DNA of 64,000 nt from Anaerocolumna sp. AGMB13020 (GCF_033100115.1 NZ_CP136910.1:2471001-2535000), one strand, 5' to 3'; positions 19,597 to 29,532 are shown, numbered from the stretch's first letter. Program-made: numbers and translations. Notes: generated from the sequence alone by a model not told the origin.

Positions 19597-20372
19597 AACA
19601 CCTCCAGGGTTCCTTTCCTTCTGGCTGTTTTTTCAATTCCTTTGATTAACAGCCAGGACAGGAAATAATAACCTGCGCCAATCCCTGCTTCCTGCAATAA
19701 AAGCATTACAAATTTCTCAATTATGACTCCTGAGAACAGCATATTGACCGCTTCAATACTGCGGGTCAAAGGGATCAGCCGGGATATGAGCCTTCCAGCT
19801 ATGGGCAGTTGGGATATTGGGAAGTTCGCTCCGCAAAATATCATAAGGATATAGGAAATAAAATTCAATACAAAATGCATCTGGTCAGTTATCAGACCAA
19901 AGATGCCGATAAACAATCCAAACCCGGCAGCCGCAAACATTGCAACAATAACAGCCGTAAAAAACAGCAGCAGATTAATTTGAGAGAAATTCACCTGAAA
20001 CAATAAACTTCCGGCAAAGAAACCAAAGGTAACGGTTACCACCGCGGTGATACAAGTGAATAATCCCTTATGAAGTATGATCAACAGCTTCCCCTCAGGG
20101 GCTGCAACAAGACTTCTGATACAGCCATAGGCTCTCTCTGCCATAAAGGTACTGCCAAGAGTAAATATACAGGTATTGACGCATAGCAGAAAGGAATTTC
20201 CCACCACCCACCGGGTCAGATTATCCGTGTTATAACTATAGCTTGCAAGAACACAGTAGAAAATAAGCGTCAGCAGCGGATATATGGTCTCAAGGCATAG
20301 AAATTCATCCAATCTGAAAATGGACTGTCTGCTTTTATAACTCAGCCAAGCAAGGGTAAAGAAACGTCTCAT
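19593..20372 (-). CDS. ABC-2 type transporter permease (second subunit)
   Basis: The 259-residue protein has about six hydrophobic segments and the ABC-2 layout. The ATG at 20372 has GGAGG seven bases upstream and overlaps the TGA of the previous gene by one base, so translation is probably coupled. With the neighbouring permease and ATPase it forms a heteromeric exporter. Substrate is unknown; ArsR-regulated ABC-2 exporters often handle drugs or lipids. It is the last gene of the operon. Confidence 0.82.
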   Translation of the reverse strand: MRRFFTLAWLSYKSRQSIFRLDEFLCLETIYPLLTLIFYCVLASYSYNTDNLTRWVVGNSFLLCVNTCIFTLGSTFMAERAYGCIRSLVAAPEGKLLIILHKGLFTCITAVVTVTFGFFAGSLLFQVNFSQINLLLFFTAVIVAMFAAAGFGLFIGIFGLITDQMHFVLNFISYILMIFCGANFPISQLPIAGRLISRLIPLTRSIEAVNMLFSGVIIEKFVMLLLQEAGIGAGYYFLSWLLIKGIEKTARRKGTLEVF

Positions 20373-21154
20373 CAATTCACCTCCAGTGTTGCTGCTATCC
20401 GTACCTGGCGCTCTATTACCACTGCCAGGAAATGCCCCAGTAAAATATAAAGTCCAGTTACTCCGACCAGAATCAGGAGTGTCAGATAATATTCCCTTAT
20501 GTTAAAGGTATCAGACACACTTAGCCGAAGCAGCTTAACTGCCCAGGTCGGGGAAAGGACATAACTTACAGGCCTTAGGAATACAGGAAGAATATCTGCC
20601 GGAAACACAAATCCACATACAAGAATAACAGGTATTTCGATGCAATTCATGTACAACTGCGTTTTTCTTGACAACGTCAGCAGATAGGCTAAAAAAACCG
20701 ATATGACAGAAAAACTTCCAATTGTGCAAATAAAAGCTGTCAGTAAATAAATTGGATGAGCAACTTCCATCCTTACATCAAATAAAATCTTCGTAGTAGC
20801 AAATGATAACAGAAAAGTTATCATACTCAGAATGGTATTCCCTGCTACCTTTCCTGCAATAATGGTTCTAAAACCTGCCGGTGCCATATAGATCAGTGAA
20901 AGGGTGCCATTATAACGCTCTCTGTTAATATCTCCGGCTGAAGAAAAGCAGATGCAGCTCCAGAGTGCCATCAATCCTGCTCCCAGTACTACATAAGACA
21001 GAAAATCCTCTCGTTGTGAATTAACAAACATCTCGTATAAGAGCACTGTATTGACAACCGGATTTGCCAGCAGACAGAATCGAAACATAGACCTTGCCAG
21101 TGAGCTTTTTATCTGAAGCAGAGCTGTTGAAACAATTACATTTAATTCTTTCAT
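20372..21154 (-). CDS. ABC-2 type transporter permease (first subunit)
   Basis: The 260-residue membrane protein (about six segments) is the partner of the downstream permease. The segment SAGDINRERYNGTLSLIYMAPAG is cut here to its sense: an amphipathic stretch before the ABC-2 helices. It overlaps the ATPase stop codon by four bases. Function inferred as one half of a heterodimeric export channel. Confidence 0.82.
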   Translation of the reverse strand: MKELNVIVSTALLQIKSSLARSMFRFCLLANPVVNTVLLYEMFVNSQREDFLSYVVLGAGLMALWSCICFSSAGDINRERYNGTLSLIYMAPAGFRTIIAGKVAGNTILSMITFLLSFATTKILFDVRMEVAHPIYLLTAFICTIGSFSVISVFLAYLLTLSRKTQLYMNCIEIPVILVCGFVFPADILPVFLRPVSYVLSPTWAVKLLRLSVSDTFNIREYYLTLLILVGVTGLYILLGHFLAVVIERQVRIAATLEVN

Positions 21155-22164
21155 TGCCTTTCCTCCAGTATCTTTACGTATACATCCTCCAGTGTTAATT
21201 CTTTATTGGTAAAAGAATGAATGCCACTTCCTTTTAAGGCACTAAGAATTGCTTCACTGATATCGGGCTCTGCTATGTATTTCATCATCAGACGGTAACC
21301 ACCTTCAGCCGGTTCACTTATTACCTCTTTTACCCCTTGAATACCCTTCAGCTTCACTATAATGGATTCATCCACTCTGTCCATTATGATTTCCAGATTT
21401 TTATCTTCACCGGTTAATTTTTTTAAATTTACAGGTGTGTCCAACGCTATTAGTTTTCCATGATTTAATATAGCAATCCGGTCACAGAGTTCATCCGCTT
21501 CATACATATAATGGGTAGTCAGCAGAATGGTTTTACCTTCTGACTTTAATTTTTTTATAATATCCCGCAGCATTCTGGCTCCTAATGGGTCAAGACCAAC
21601 CGTAGGTTCATCCATAAAGATTATCTCCGGCTCATTAATCAATCCTCTTGCAATCTGCAGCCTCTGTACCATACCCTTGGAAAAAGTCTCTACCAGGATG
21701 TCTGCTTTCTCCGACAGTCCTACCAGCTCTAATATCCTGGTGATTCTTCTATCCGCTTCCTCCTTGCTTATAAGATAAAGACAGGCAAAATATTTAAGAT
21801 TATCTTTGGCTGAAAGACGTCTGTAAAGTCCCAATTCCCCACCGAAAATAAAATTTATACGCTTTCTGATGAGCTTTTCCTGGGTAAAGGTGTTATAGCC
21901 TAAAACCTCACATTTTCCTTTCGTTGGTGCAAGGAGGGTAATCAACATTTTTATCGTCGTAGTCTTTCCTGCTCCGTTCTGCCCAAGGAGTCCAAATACC
22001 TCCCCTCTTTTAACCTGAAAGGAAACTCCATCTACCGCCATAACGCGTTCTTTTCTGCTGTTGATCAAACCCTTTCTGGTAATGAATTCCCGTTTTAAAT
22101 CCTTGACTTCAATGACAAAATCCTTATCCATGATACGATTCGTATATAACCTGGATCCAGGCAA
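21151..22164 (-). CDS. ABC-2 type transporter ATP-binding protein
   Basis: The 337-residue ATPase shows Walker A GQNGAGKTT, the Q-loop (FGGELGLYRRLS), an LSGGQ-like signature replaced by TFSKGMVQR, and Walker B IIFMDEPTVGLD with switch histidine TTHYM. The domain end (about 240-337) is a C-terminal regulatory region. The start is a TTG: GGGAGG lies about ten bases before it, while the ATG eleven codons later has no ribosome site. The signature FSKGMVQR resembles the DrrA/NatA group. The gene is first in a three-gene operon with two permeases and lies just downstream of a long palindromic operator. Confidence 0.9.
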   Translation of the reverse strand: MPGSRLYTNRIMDKDFVIEVKDLKREFITRKGLINSRKERVMAVDGVSFQVKRGEVFGLLGQNGAGKTTTIKMLITLLAPTKGKCEVLGYNTFTQEKLIRKRINFIFGGELGLYRRLSAKDNLKYFACLYLISKEEADRRITRILELVGLSEKADILVETFSKGMVQRLQIARGLINEPEIIFMDEPTVGLDPLGARMLRDIIKKLKSEGKTILLTTHYMYEADELCDRIAILNHGKLIALDTPVNLKKLTGEDKNLEIIMDRVDESIIVKLKGIQGVKEVISEPAEGGYRLMMKYIAEPDISEAILSALKGSGIHSFTNKELTLEDVYVKILEERQ

Positions 22165-22269
22165 ATATACTCAGCCTCCCGTCGTTTATGTAGAATGATA
22201 TGGTATGTCTAAAAATATTTGCAGCAGAAGCTCCTGTTAGGAAATATTTTTCAGCCACTCCCTAAATAA

Positions 22270-22303
22270 ATAATAATATTCGATATATATCGAATATTAT
22301 TAT
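22270..22303. promoter_or_regulatory. 34-bp perfect palindrome, probable ArsR-type operator
   Basis: The region is a perfect 34-base palindrome centred on CGATATATATCG with ATAATATT flanks. A further half-site, ATAATCGAATAT, follows at 22302-22313. It lies between the regulator's terminator and the ABC operon start, where a repressor site is expected. Confidence 0.65.
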
Positions 22304-22353
22304 AATCGAATATATAAGCGAGGTCAATACCGGATTGCTATAAATTCTTGTAT

Positions 22354-22384
22354 AAAAAAACGACCGGATTATTTTCCGATCGTT
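22354..22384 (-). terminator. Terminator after the ArsR-type gene
   Basis: On the minus strand ACGATCGGA pairs with TCCGGTCGT (one G-T pair) and is followed by seven T. Confidence 0.75.
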
Positions 22385-22399
22385 GGTGTATTCATACTT

Positions 22400-23437
22400 T
22401 CAATTAACTGGCACCTTTTTATCAAGTATCTCCGCCAGTGCTTTCAACAGTTCTTTGGTACCAGTTCTGCTGATACTATAGTACTTGGAGCTTTTGCTCT
22501 GCTCTTCATTTAAGAGTCCGCAATTCTTCATCTGATCCATATGATGAGAAATGGTAGAGGGAGCCATGGATAATTCCTTTGCGATATCAAGTCCTCTTAA
22601 GGGTTCTTTTTCATTGAGCAAGGCAATAATCTTAAGACGTGTCTCATCTCCGATAGCTTTCAGCTGTTTCAACAGCTGTTCCTGTTTCTCCCTGGATTCT
22701 CTGAGTGAGTAGAATAACACCTGGTTTTTCCCGAAGAATCGTATTTTCCTATAGGCAGCAAAAAAAGTAATGGTAAAGTAGAACTCCTTATATGGTCCCC
22801 GATTATAAAAAACCTTACCCATCAACTCCTGGGAGTATTCTAACGGTTCCATTGCCTTTAGCCCCTCCTGGGCTTTCAGAGCTTCGGTCTGCAGCACCGC
22901 TTGAACCTGTCGGTTCATTTCATGAAATTCTGTGGTATCCAGTTCTTTCGCAAAAGCAAAGTAATCGTTAATTATCTTTCTTGTTTCACGAATAAACACC
23001 TTGAATCCAAGGTAACTACCCAGAAACTTCTCATATTCTCTGAAAAGCCGATCCAGTTTTTCTTCATTTTCCAAGGCTTCTCTTACAAGCTCATCCTTAA
23101 ATATATTAAAATAGCTGGAGATAAAAGCAGCCTCATCCATTTGAAGCAGGTACTCCCTGTATTCCTCAAGACTGAACTCATTCAGCGGATAATCCGTCAG
23201 GAATTCCAACATACCCGAAGGACAGCCTACAGCCTGAAATATTTCCACAAGATACGTATATTTTTTCTTTAAGCCATCAAGTTTTCCTATGGAATAAGTC
23301 TCAGTACATAAAGTATGCCACTTCTCCCCCTCCAGAATATTACTGGCCGCCATTAACAGCTCAATGTCTTCTGAATATATAAAATAACTATTCTCATTTA
23401 GTTTCTGATAATACATATTGTCATACCCGTCTTTCAA
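22400..23437 (-). CDS. ArsR-family regulator with an extended N-terminal domain
   Basis: The 345-residue protein carries an ArsR winged helix in its last 85 residues (LKAIGDETRLKIIALL...STISHHMDQMKNCGLL). The first 250 residues form a helical, acidic domain without metal-binding cysteines in the visible pattern; it is probably a ligand-sensing module. Long ArsR proteins of this type are common beside ABC transporters in clostridia. It sits upstream of the ABC-2 operon, separated by a terminator and the palindromic operator, so it likely represses that operon. The effector is unknown. Confidence 0.85.
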   Translation of the reverse strand: MKDGYDNMYYQKLNENSYFIYSEDIELLMAASNILEGEKWHTLCTETYSIGKLDGLKKKYTYLVEIFQAVGCPSGMLEFLTDYPLNEFSLEEYREYLLQMDEAAFISSYFNIFKDELVREALENEEKLDRLFREYEKFLGSYLGFKVFIRETRKIINDYFAFAKELDTTEFHEMNRQVQAVLQTEALKAQEGLKAMEPLEYSQELMGKVFYNRGPYKEFYFTITFFAAYRKIRFFGKNQVLFYSLRESREKQEQLLKQLKAIGDETRLKIIALLNEKEPLRGLDIAKELSMAPSTISHHMDQMKNCGLLNEEQSKSSKYYSISRTGTKELLKALAEILDKKVPVN

Positions 23438-23611
23438 TTTCAGTAATTTCAGTTTCTAGGGTGTTTGCGAAAACTCATTTGCTGAACTGTAGTTAACCCT
23501 GCTTGAATTCCGGCAGGTATAACCCTTGCCTCAATCTATAATTTTAACGCTTTATTATGTAAATTATAGCAAACCCTGTCTTAAAAATAAACAAAAAATT
23601 AACCATCGCTA

Positions 23612-23640
23612 TTGCCATCACTTATTTCTTTGGTTATACT
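23612..23640 (+). promoter_or_regulatory. Promoter of the YbaK-like gene
   Basis: TTGCCA and TATACT are 17 bases apart. The leader of roughly 100 bases that follows can pair in two places (CAGCAGTA with TACTTCTGCTG, and ACTGTAT with ATACAG), but I recognise no known riboswitch. Confidence 0.5.
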
Positions 23641-23745
23641 ATAAAGAAAACTAAGTGCAGCCGATACTGTATGGGGTTTGTACCCTAAAGCACATAAGAC
23701 AATACAGCAGTAGTTTAAGTACTTCTGCTGAGAATCGAGGTAAAT

Positions 23746-24225
23746 ATGTCAATTGAAAAGGTTAGAAACTATTTCAAACAATATGGAATTGAAGAAAAGA
23801 TCCTGGAATTCGAAGTTTCCAGTGCAACCGTAGAACTTGCAGCAAAAGCTTTGAATTGTGAGGAAGGGCGTATCGCAAAAACACTATCTTTTCATGTAGG
23901 CGAGAGGGTAGTACTAATCGTTGCTGCTGGTAATGCCAGAATTGACAATACAAAATATAAGGCATACTTCGAAGCAAAGGCAAAAATGTTATCCTACGAG
24001 GAAGCCGAACCTTTAATAGGACACGCCGTAGGAGGGGTTTGTCCCTTTGCTGTAAATGATCAGGTTGAGATTTACCTGGATGAATCACTTAAGCGCTATC
24101 AGACTGTCTTTCCGGCTTGCGGAAGCTCAAATAGTGCTATCGAATTGACCATAGGCGAACTTGAGAGGTATTCAGGCAGTTCAAAATGGATAGATGTCTG
24201 CAAAGATTTAACTGCCGAAAGTTAA
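23746..24225 (+). CDS. YbaK/aminoacyl-tRNA deacylase family protein
   Basis: The 159-residue protein belongs to the YbaK/ProX editing domain family, which hydrolyses mischarged aminoacyl-tRNAs. The conserved pattern includes RIAKTLSFHVG, AGNARIDNTKY with the active-site lysine region, IGHAVGGVCPFA and FPACGSSNSAIELT. GAGGTAAAT precedes the ATG. It is a single-gene transcript with its own promoter and ends at a strong bidirectional terminator. The exact tRNA substrate is not shown by the sequence. Confidence 0.88.
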   Translation: MSIEKVRNYFKQYGIEEKILEFEVSSATVELAAKALNCEEGRIAKTLSFHVGERVVLIVAAGNARIDNTKYKAYFEAKAKMLSYEEAEPLIGHAVGGVCPFAVNDQVEIYLDESLKRYQTVFPACGSSNSAIELTIGELERYSGSSKWIDVCKDLTAES

Positions 24226-24309
24226 AAGCTTTTACTACCAACGGAATGGTTCGTAATAATTATAGAAACAGAATGCTAGGTTCAGTCCCCTTAACGGATT
24301 TCCTTATTA

Positions 24310-24352
24310 AAAACAGGATTTGAGGCACTTAAGCTGTCTCAAATCCTGTTTT
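24310..24352. terminator. Bidirectional terminator between ybaK-like and the BMP operon
   Basis: A 15-base perfect stem (AAAACAGGATTTGAG with CTCAAATCCTGTTTT) encloses a 13-base loop and has T- or A-runs on both sides. Confidence 0.85.
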
Positions 24353-24471
24353 TATATGCCTGCATATTTTAGATACTTATCTCAAGCAAAACGACCAAGT
24401 ACAATAGCTTCTTTGAAAGGACGAATGAGCTTGGCAATAATTAAGTCAATACAGTTCATTAGAACCGCTCT

Positions 24472-25449
24472 CTATCTTTCTTCCCTGAAATAAGCCTGGC
24501 CTAAACTTGCCGGTGGCTGATTCTCCTGTTTATTTCTCTTGCTGGATAAGATAAGTACGATAATCGTCACCACATAAGGCAGCATTTTGCATAACTCCTG
24601 GGTGGCTCTGGTAAGCCCCGGCAGGTAGATATAAAGAATATAAAGTCCACCAAAGAGGAAAGAACCCCAGATAGCATTGACAGGCTTCCATAAAGCCAGG
24701 ATAACAAGTGCAATCGCAAGCCAGCCTCTGTCTCCGAAGCCGTTATTGGTCCAGGTTCCTCCAAGATACTCCATAACAAAATACAGACCTCCAAGACCTG
24801 CAATGGCAGCACCGGATACCGTTGATATATATTTGTATCTCGATACATTGATACCGGCAGCATCCGCTGCTCCCGGATCTTCACCGATAGCTCGAAGATT
24901 AAGTCCCTTTCTTGTCTTTTTAAGAAAATAAGCCAATAACAAAGAAATAATCACAGAGAGGTAGGTGAGGAACCCATAGGAGAACAACAGGTCTCCTATC
25001 ACAGGGATATCATGGAGCAGGGGTAATTTTGCTCTGTATGCCGATGCTGTTGTTTTAACAGATATCTGACCAACACCACCTGCAAGTTTAGAAATGGAGC
25101 CGCCAAAGAAATTACCAAAACCAACACCAAAGGTGGTTAATGCCAGACCTACTACATTCTGATTTGCTCTAAGAGTAATGGTTAATACGCTGTATATCAG
25201 ACCTCCCAGGGCTGAAGCCAGTAAGGTAACGATAAAGGATATTACAAGACCGATAAAGGCGTTAGGAGTTTCCGTTGATTTCTCGTAGAAGAAAGCTCCC
25301 ATCAGTCCGGCTATACCACCCATGTACATGATGCCCGGAATACCAAGATTTAAGTTACCGGATTTCTCCGTTACGATTTCACCGGTGGCACCAAACAGAA
25401 TACTGATTCCCTGGCTGATTGCATTTTGAATAAAGGTTAAAAGCAGCAT
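24472..25449 (-). CDS. ABC transporter permease, BMP/nucleoside type (second subunit)
   Basis: The ~325-residue permease (about nine hydrophobic segments) is the NupQ/YufQ-like partner of a BMP-type importer. It has the family start ISQGISILFGATGEIVTEKSG in pattern and the EDPGAADAAGINV EAA-like loop. The ATG at 25449 is one base after the previous stop and has AGGGGG upstream, so it is preferred to the longer frame from 25515. With the other three genes it forms a nucleoside/purine importer. Confidence 0.88.
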   Translation of the reverse strand: MLLLTFIQNAISQGISILFGATGEIVTEKSGNLNLGIPGIMYMGGIAGLMGAFFYEKSTETPNAFIGLVISFIVTLLASALGGLIYSVLTITLRANQNVVGLALTTFGVGFGNFFGGSISKLAGGVGQISVKTTASAYRAKLPLLHDIPVIGDLLFSYGFLTYLSVIISLLLAYFLKKTRKGLNLRAIGEDPGAADAAGINVSRYKYISTVSGAAIAGLGGLYFVMEYLGGTWTNNGFGDRGWLAIALVILALWKPVNAIWGSFLFGGLYILYIYLPGLTRATQELCKMLPYVVTIIVLILSSKRNKQENQPPASLGQAYFREER

Positions 25450-25450
25450 A

Positions 25451-26557
25451 TTATTGTACCCCCTTCTTATTCCCACGGAATTCCACTTTATAATTAATAA
25501 AGAATTCACAGCCAATCAGGAAAAATAACAGTACACCGGTTATGATATCGGAAGCATTTTCGTTCAATCCATACTGAGAAGCAATCTGTATGGACCCCTG
25601 TTGCATAAATACCAGAAATGCAGATACAGCCAACATTGCAATGGGATTGAATTTGGACATCCAGGCAACGATTATAGCTGTAAATCCTCTTCCGTCAGCT
25701 GTACTGGTAGAAATGGTATGGCTGGCACCGCTAACAATGATACTTCCTGCAAGTCCGCAGATTCCACCGGATATCATCATGGTTCTGATTATTACTTTCT
25801 TAACATTGATACCGGCATATTTGGCTGTATTCTGACTCTCACCTACCACCGCAATTTCATAGCCCTGTTTGCTGTGCCTCATATAAAGATAGACGCCTAC
25901 TGTCATAATCAGTACTACAATGATATTTAATCCGTACTGCATACCAAAAATCTCCTGAAACCAACCTTTTCTTGTGGCTCCATTTATAATACCTACTGTA
26001 TTGGAACCCGTAGGATTCTCCCAGAAAACAATGCAAAAGGTAACTATCTGCATTGCAACATAATTCAACATCAGTGTAAAAAGTGTTTCATTGGTATTGT
26101 AATAAGCCTTAAAGACTGCCGGAAGCACTCCCCACAGCATACCTGCAATACTGCTGGCTGCAAATATGATAAGAAGCAGCAACCAGTTAGGCATGGAATT
26201 CCCAAAATAAATCATAACCGCCGCCGTAGCCGCTCCGCCCATTAAGATCTGTCCTTCCGCACCGATATTCCAGAATCTCATCTTGAAAGCAGGTGTAAGT
26301 CCCACTGCTATAATAAGAAGCGTCATAATTTCACGGATGGTTACCCACATACGGCGTTTTTTACCGATTGCACCATCAATGATACCCAGATATACCTGAA
26401 TGGGGTTATCATTTGTAATAAATACGATGACCAATGCACATACAATTAAGGAAAGAGCGATTGCTATCAGCCTGATTGTCCATGCTTTCGTTCTGGAAAT
26501 ACTATCCCGCTTGCTCATTCGCAGAAAAACCTCTTTATTTGCTCCTTCTTTGCTCAT
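25451..26557 (-). CDS. ABC transporter permease, BMP/nucleoside type (first subunit)
   Basis: The 368-residue membrane protein is the NupP/YufP-like permease. Its motif GESQNTAKYAGINVKK is the coupling loop that docks on the ATPase, and FWNIGAEGQILMGG is typical for this subfamily. The start has GGGAG nine bases upstream and lies 23 bases inside the ATPase gene, indicating coupled translation. Probably imports purine nucleosides or bases. Confidence 0.9.
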   Translation of the reverse strand: MSKEGANKEVFLRMSKRDSISRTKAWTIRLIAIALSLIVCALVIVFITNDNPIQVYLGIIDGAIGKKRRMWVTIREIMTLLIIAVGLTPAFKMRFWNIGAEGQILMGGAATAAVMIYFGNSMPNWLLLLIIFAASSIAGMLWGVLPAVFKAYYNTNETLFTLMLNYVAMQIVTFCIVFWENPTGSNTVGIINGATRKGWFQEIFGMQYGLNIIVVLIMTVGVYLYMRHSKQGYEIAVVGESQNTAKYAGINVKKVIIRTMMISGGICGLAGSIIVSGASHTISTSTADGRGFTAIIVAWMSKFNPIAMLAVSAFLVFMQQGSIQIASQYGLNENASDIITGVLLFFLIGCEFFINYKVEFRGNKKGVQ

Positions 26558-28088
26558 GTGCTTTTGCTCCCTTCCGCTCTGACGTCATCAATAAACCAAT
26601 TTCTTCTTTGGTGGTATTTCTTGCATCTACGATACCTGCGACTCTTCCGCTGTTGAGTACCATAATTCTGTCACAAAGCTCCAATAATACATCTAAGTCC
26701 TCACCAACACAGATAACCGCCACCCCTTTTTGCTTCTGTTCATTGAGAAGATTATAAATGGTATAAGAGGAGTTTATATCAAGACCTCTAACAGGATACG
26801 CTACCATTAGGACAGTTGGATTAGATGCAATCTCACGTCCTACCAATACCTTTTGAACATTACCGCCGGACAGCCTTCTTACCGGCGTGGATACTCCCGG
26901 AGTAACCACATCCAATTTATCAACGATATTTTCTGCCAGATTCTTAGGCTTCTTTCTATCCACAAAGAAATGCTTTCCGTCGGTATAGCTTCTAAGCATC
27001 ATATTATCCGTCAAATCCATGGAACCAACCAGCCCCATTCCAAGCCTGTCCTCGGGAACGAAGGATAAATGAATCTTAAGATTTCTTATATCGGCCGCTT
27101 TCATATCCGATATTTTCTCAGTACTTCCATCAGGTGCATAGTATAGGATCTCACCGCTTTCTATAGGCTGAAGTCCTGCTATTGCTTCTAATAATTCCTT
27201 CTGACCGCTTCCTGCTATACCTGCGATTCCCAGAATTTCACCGCTGTGCGCCTGAAAAGAGGCCTCTTTTAATACTTTAAGTCCTTCCCTGTTCTTACAG
27301 GTTATGCCTCTCATCTCAATCCGTTTCTCTGTATTTGCCGGCTCTGTACGGTCAATATCAAGCTTCACCTTTTCTCCTACCATCATTTCCGTCAGGGAGG
27401 ATACGGTTGCTTCCGCTGTATTGACTGTATCGATGTATTTACCTTTTCGAAGTACCGTTACACGATCGGAAAGCTCCAGTACTTCATTCAGTTTGTGAGT
27501 TATAATGATAATTGATTTTCCAGCTTTTCTCATGTTACGCAATACATCAAAGAGCTTCTTGGTTTCCTGAGGTGTTAATACAGCCGTTGGCTCATCCAGG
27601 ATAAGGATATCAGCGCCGCGGTATAACACCTTAACGATTTCCACCGTCTGTTTCTGGGAAACCGACATATCGTATATCTTTTGGGACGGATTCAGATCAA
27701 AGCCATACTGGGCAGTAAGTTTATTGATTTCTTCATGTACCTGATTCATCTTTAAGGTTTCACTTCCTTTAAGACCTAAAATAATATTCTCTGCTGCCGT
27801 TAATATATTAATCAGCTTAAAATGCTGATGTATCATACCAATACCCAATTCGAAGGAATCTTTCGGGGAACGTATCGTAACTTCTTTTCCGTCAATGCAA
27901 ATCTGTCCTTCATCCGGAAAATAAATACCGGAGAGCATGTTCATAAGAGTGGTCTTGCCGCTACCATTCTCCCCTAATATAGACAGAATTTCACCTTTCC
28001 TGACGGAAAGATTCACACTGTCATTTGCTATTACCTCCCCAAAGCGTTTGGTAACATTTTTTAATTCAATGGCGTTTACCTGTTCCAC
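26535..28088 (-). CDS. Sugar/nucleoside-type ABC transporter ATP-binding protein with two domains
   Basis: The 517-residue protein holds two ABC domains, as in the RbsA/YufO class. The first has Walker A GENGSGKTT, signature MSVSQKQTVEI and Walker B ILILDEPTAVLTP. The second has GIAGSGQKE in place of a Walker A, LSGGNVQKV and VLMVAYPVRGLD, where the normal acidic pair is altered; the second site is probably degenerate. A GTG at 28088 is the start: TAGGAGG is seven bases before it, whereas the ATG upstream has none. It links the BMP lipoprotein gene to the permeases. Confidence 0.92.
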   Translation of the reverse strand: MEQVNAIELKNVTKRFGEVIANDSVNLSVRKGEILSILGENGSGKTTLMNMLSGIYFPDEGQICIDGKEVTIRSPKDSFELGIGMIHQHFKLINILTAAENIILGLKGSETLKMNQVHEEINKLTAQYGFDLNPSQKIYDMSVSQKQTVEIVKVLYRGADILILDEPTAVLTPQETKKLFDVLRNMRKAGKSIIIITHKLNEVLELSDRVTVLRKGKYIDTVNTAEATVSSLTEMMVGEKVKLDIDRTEPANTEKRIEMRGITCKNREGLKVLKEASFQAHSGEILGIAGIAGSGQKELLEAIAGLQPIESGEILYYAPDGSTEKISDMKAADIRNLKIHLSFVPEDRLGMGLVGSMDLTDNMMLRSYTDGKHFFVDRKKPKNLAENIVDKLDVVTPGVSTPVRRLSGGNVQKVLVGREIASNPTVLMVAYPVRGLDINSSYTIYNLLNEQKQKGVAVICVGEDLDVLLELCDRIMVLNSGRVAGIVDARNTTKEEIGLLMTSERKGAKAHEQRRSK

Positions 28089-28257
28089 AAAAAAACCTCC
28101 TAACATCAAATTTGCGGAACTGCACTACTGCAGTCCCGCACAAAGGGTCAGTATCAACCCGTCTATATACTGATTAAGTTTACGCTTTCAGTCTATCTTT
28201 CCTACCAATAAAGCCACCTGTAAATTACTGCTTACGACACTTAAATCAGCGTTGGCA

Positions 28258-29532
28258 TTATTTTGTCAATTCGGTAATTCCATCAATTCTTAATTCAAAA
28301 GCAGGTGCGGAGATTACTTCTGACTCATGGAAATATCCGTCTGAAACATAGGCAGAGAATTTAGCGAAATCTGCATTGCTGGTAATCAAGTCTTCAAGCT
28401 TGGAGTTCTGTACTGTAAATGTGCTAGTATCAAAAACTTTAAGAGATCCGTCTTTTAAAGCAGCTTCAACTTCTGCAACCTTTTCAGCTGTTCCTGCCGC
28501 AACTGCCTTCTCATTTAATGGAGAGGTACCAACCGCACCATCAGCAAATCCCTGGCACCAGTCCGTTGCAATAGGTGTTCCGTCAATTATGCTCTTAACG
28601 GCATAAGTGTAATAAGGTCCCCAGTTAATAGTAGCTGAAGTTAAGGCAGTGTTAGGAGCAACACTCGTCATATCTACATTGTATCCTACAACGGGTACAC
28701 CAGCTTCTTCACAAGCAGTAGGAGCACCGGTAGTGTCTGCGTGCTGGCTGATTACCTTTGCACCGTTTGCTATAAGGCTCTTTGCTACTTCGTTTTCAGC
28801 AGCCATATCTGCCCAGCTGTTTGTATATTGAACTTCCATTGTTACAGAAGGGCATACGCTCTTGGCACCAAGATAAAAGGCAGTATAACCGGAAACAACC
28901 TCTGCATAAGGGAACGCTCCAACATAACCCATTTTAGCCTGGTCTGCAGTAATGTCACCTTTTTCGATCATTTCATTTAATTTTAAGCCTGCAACAACAC
29001 CGGATACGTAACGGGACTCATAAACAGCCGTAAAGTAATTGTGCATATTAGGAAGTCCTGAGGATTTCGCCTGATATCCTGTAGCGTGACAGAACTGAAC
29101 TTCAGGAAATTCTGCTGCTGCCTGCATCATATATGTCTCGTGTCCGAAGCTGTTTGCAAAAATTATATTACAGCCCTGATCAGCCAGATCAACTGCTGCA
29201 TCATAAGCAGCTTCATCTTCACCGATTGTTGTCTTCTCAATTACCTGATCTGCAGATAAACCAAGCGCTGCGATCATTTCATCAATACCTGCCATATGAG
29301 CGGCTGTATAGCCTTCATTCTCATCTCCTATGTAGATAACACCAACTTTGATACCGGATACATCACCGCCTGCTTCAGGTGTTGTTTCCTCTGTTGCAGC
29401 GGGCGTGTCCGTTGCAGCCTGGGTAGGTTCAGTTGCGTTGCCTGCAGTGTTCTTATTATTTGTCTTACCGCAGCCAACCACCAGTGTCATTGCCATTGCC
29501 ATAAGAAGCAATAACGATACTACTTTTTTCAT
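28258..29532 (-). CDS. BMP family (PnrA-like) substrate-binding lipoprotein
   Basis: The 424-residue protein has a lipoprotein signal peptide ending LVVGCGKT (Cys21), then a Thr/Ala-rich linker and the BMP fold (about 55-410): VGVIYIGDENEGYTAAHM, GCNIIFANSFGHE, GYVGAFPYAEV, ISQHADTTG. PnrA-like proteins bind purine nucleosides. The ATG at 29532 is preferred to 29586 because AGGAGG precedes it and the signal peptide then starts MKK. First gene of the importer operon, behind a good promoter and a hairpin leader. The nearby purine-degrading cluster makes a purine substrate plausible. Confidence 0.93.
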   Translation of the reverse strand: MKKVVSLLLLMAMAMTLVVGCGKTNNKNTAGNATEPTQAATDTPAATEETTPEAGGDVSGIKVGVIYIGDENEGYTAAHMAGIDEMIAALGLSADQVIEKTTIGEDEAAYDAAVDLADQGCNIIFANSFGHETYMMQAAAEFPEVQFCHATGYQAKSSGLPNMHNYFTAVYESRYVSGVVAGLKLNEMIEKGDITADQAKMGYVGAFPYAEVVSGYTAFYLGAKSVCPSVTMEVQYTNSWADMAAENEVAKSLIANGAKVISQHADTTGAPTACEEAGVPVVGYNVDMTSVAPNTALTSATINWGPYYTYAVKSIIDGTPIATDWCQGFADGAVGTSPLNEKAVAAGTAEKVAEVEAALKDGSLKVFDTSTFTVQNSKLEDLITSNADFAKFSAYVSDGYFHESEVISAPAFELRIDGITELTK

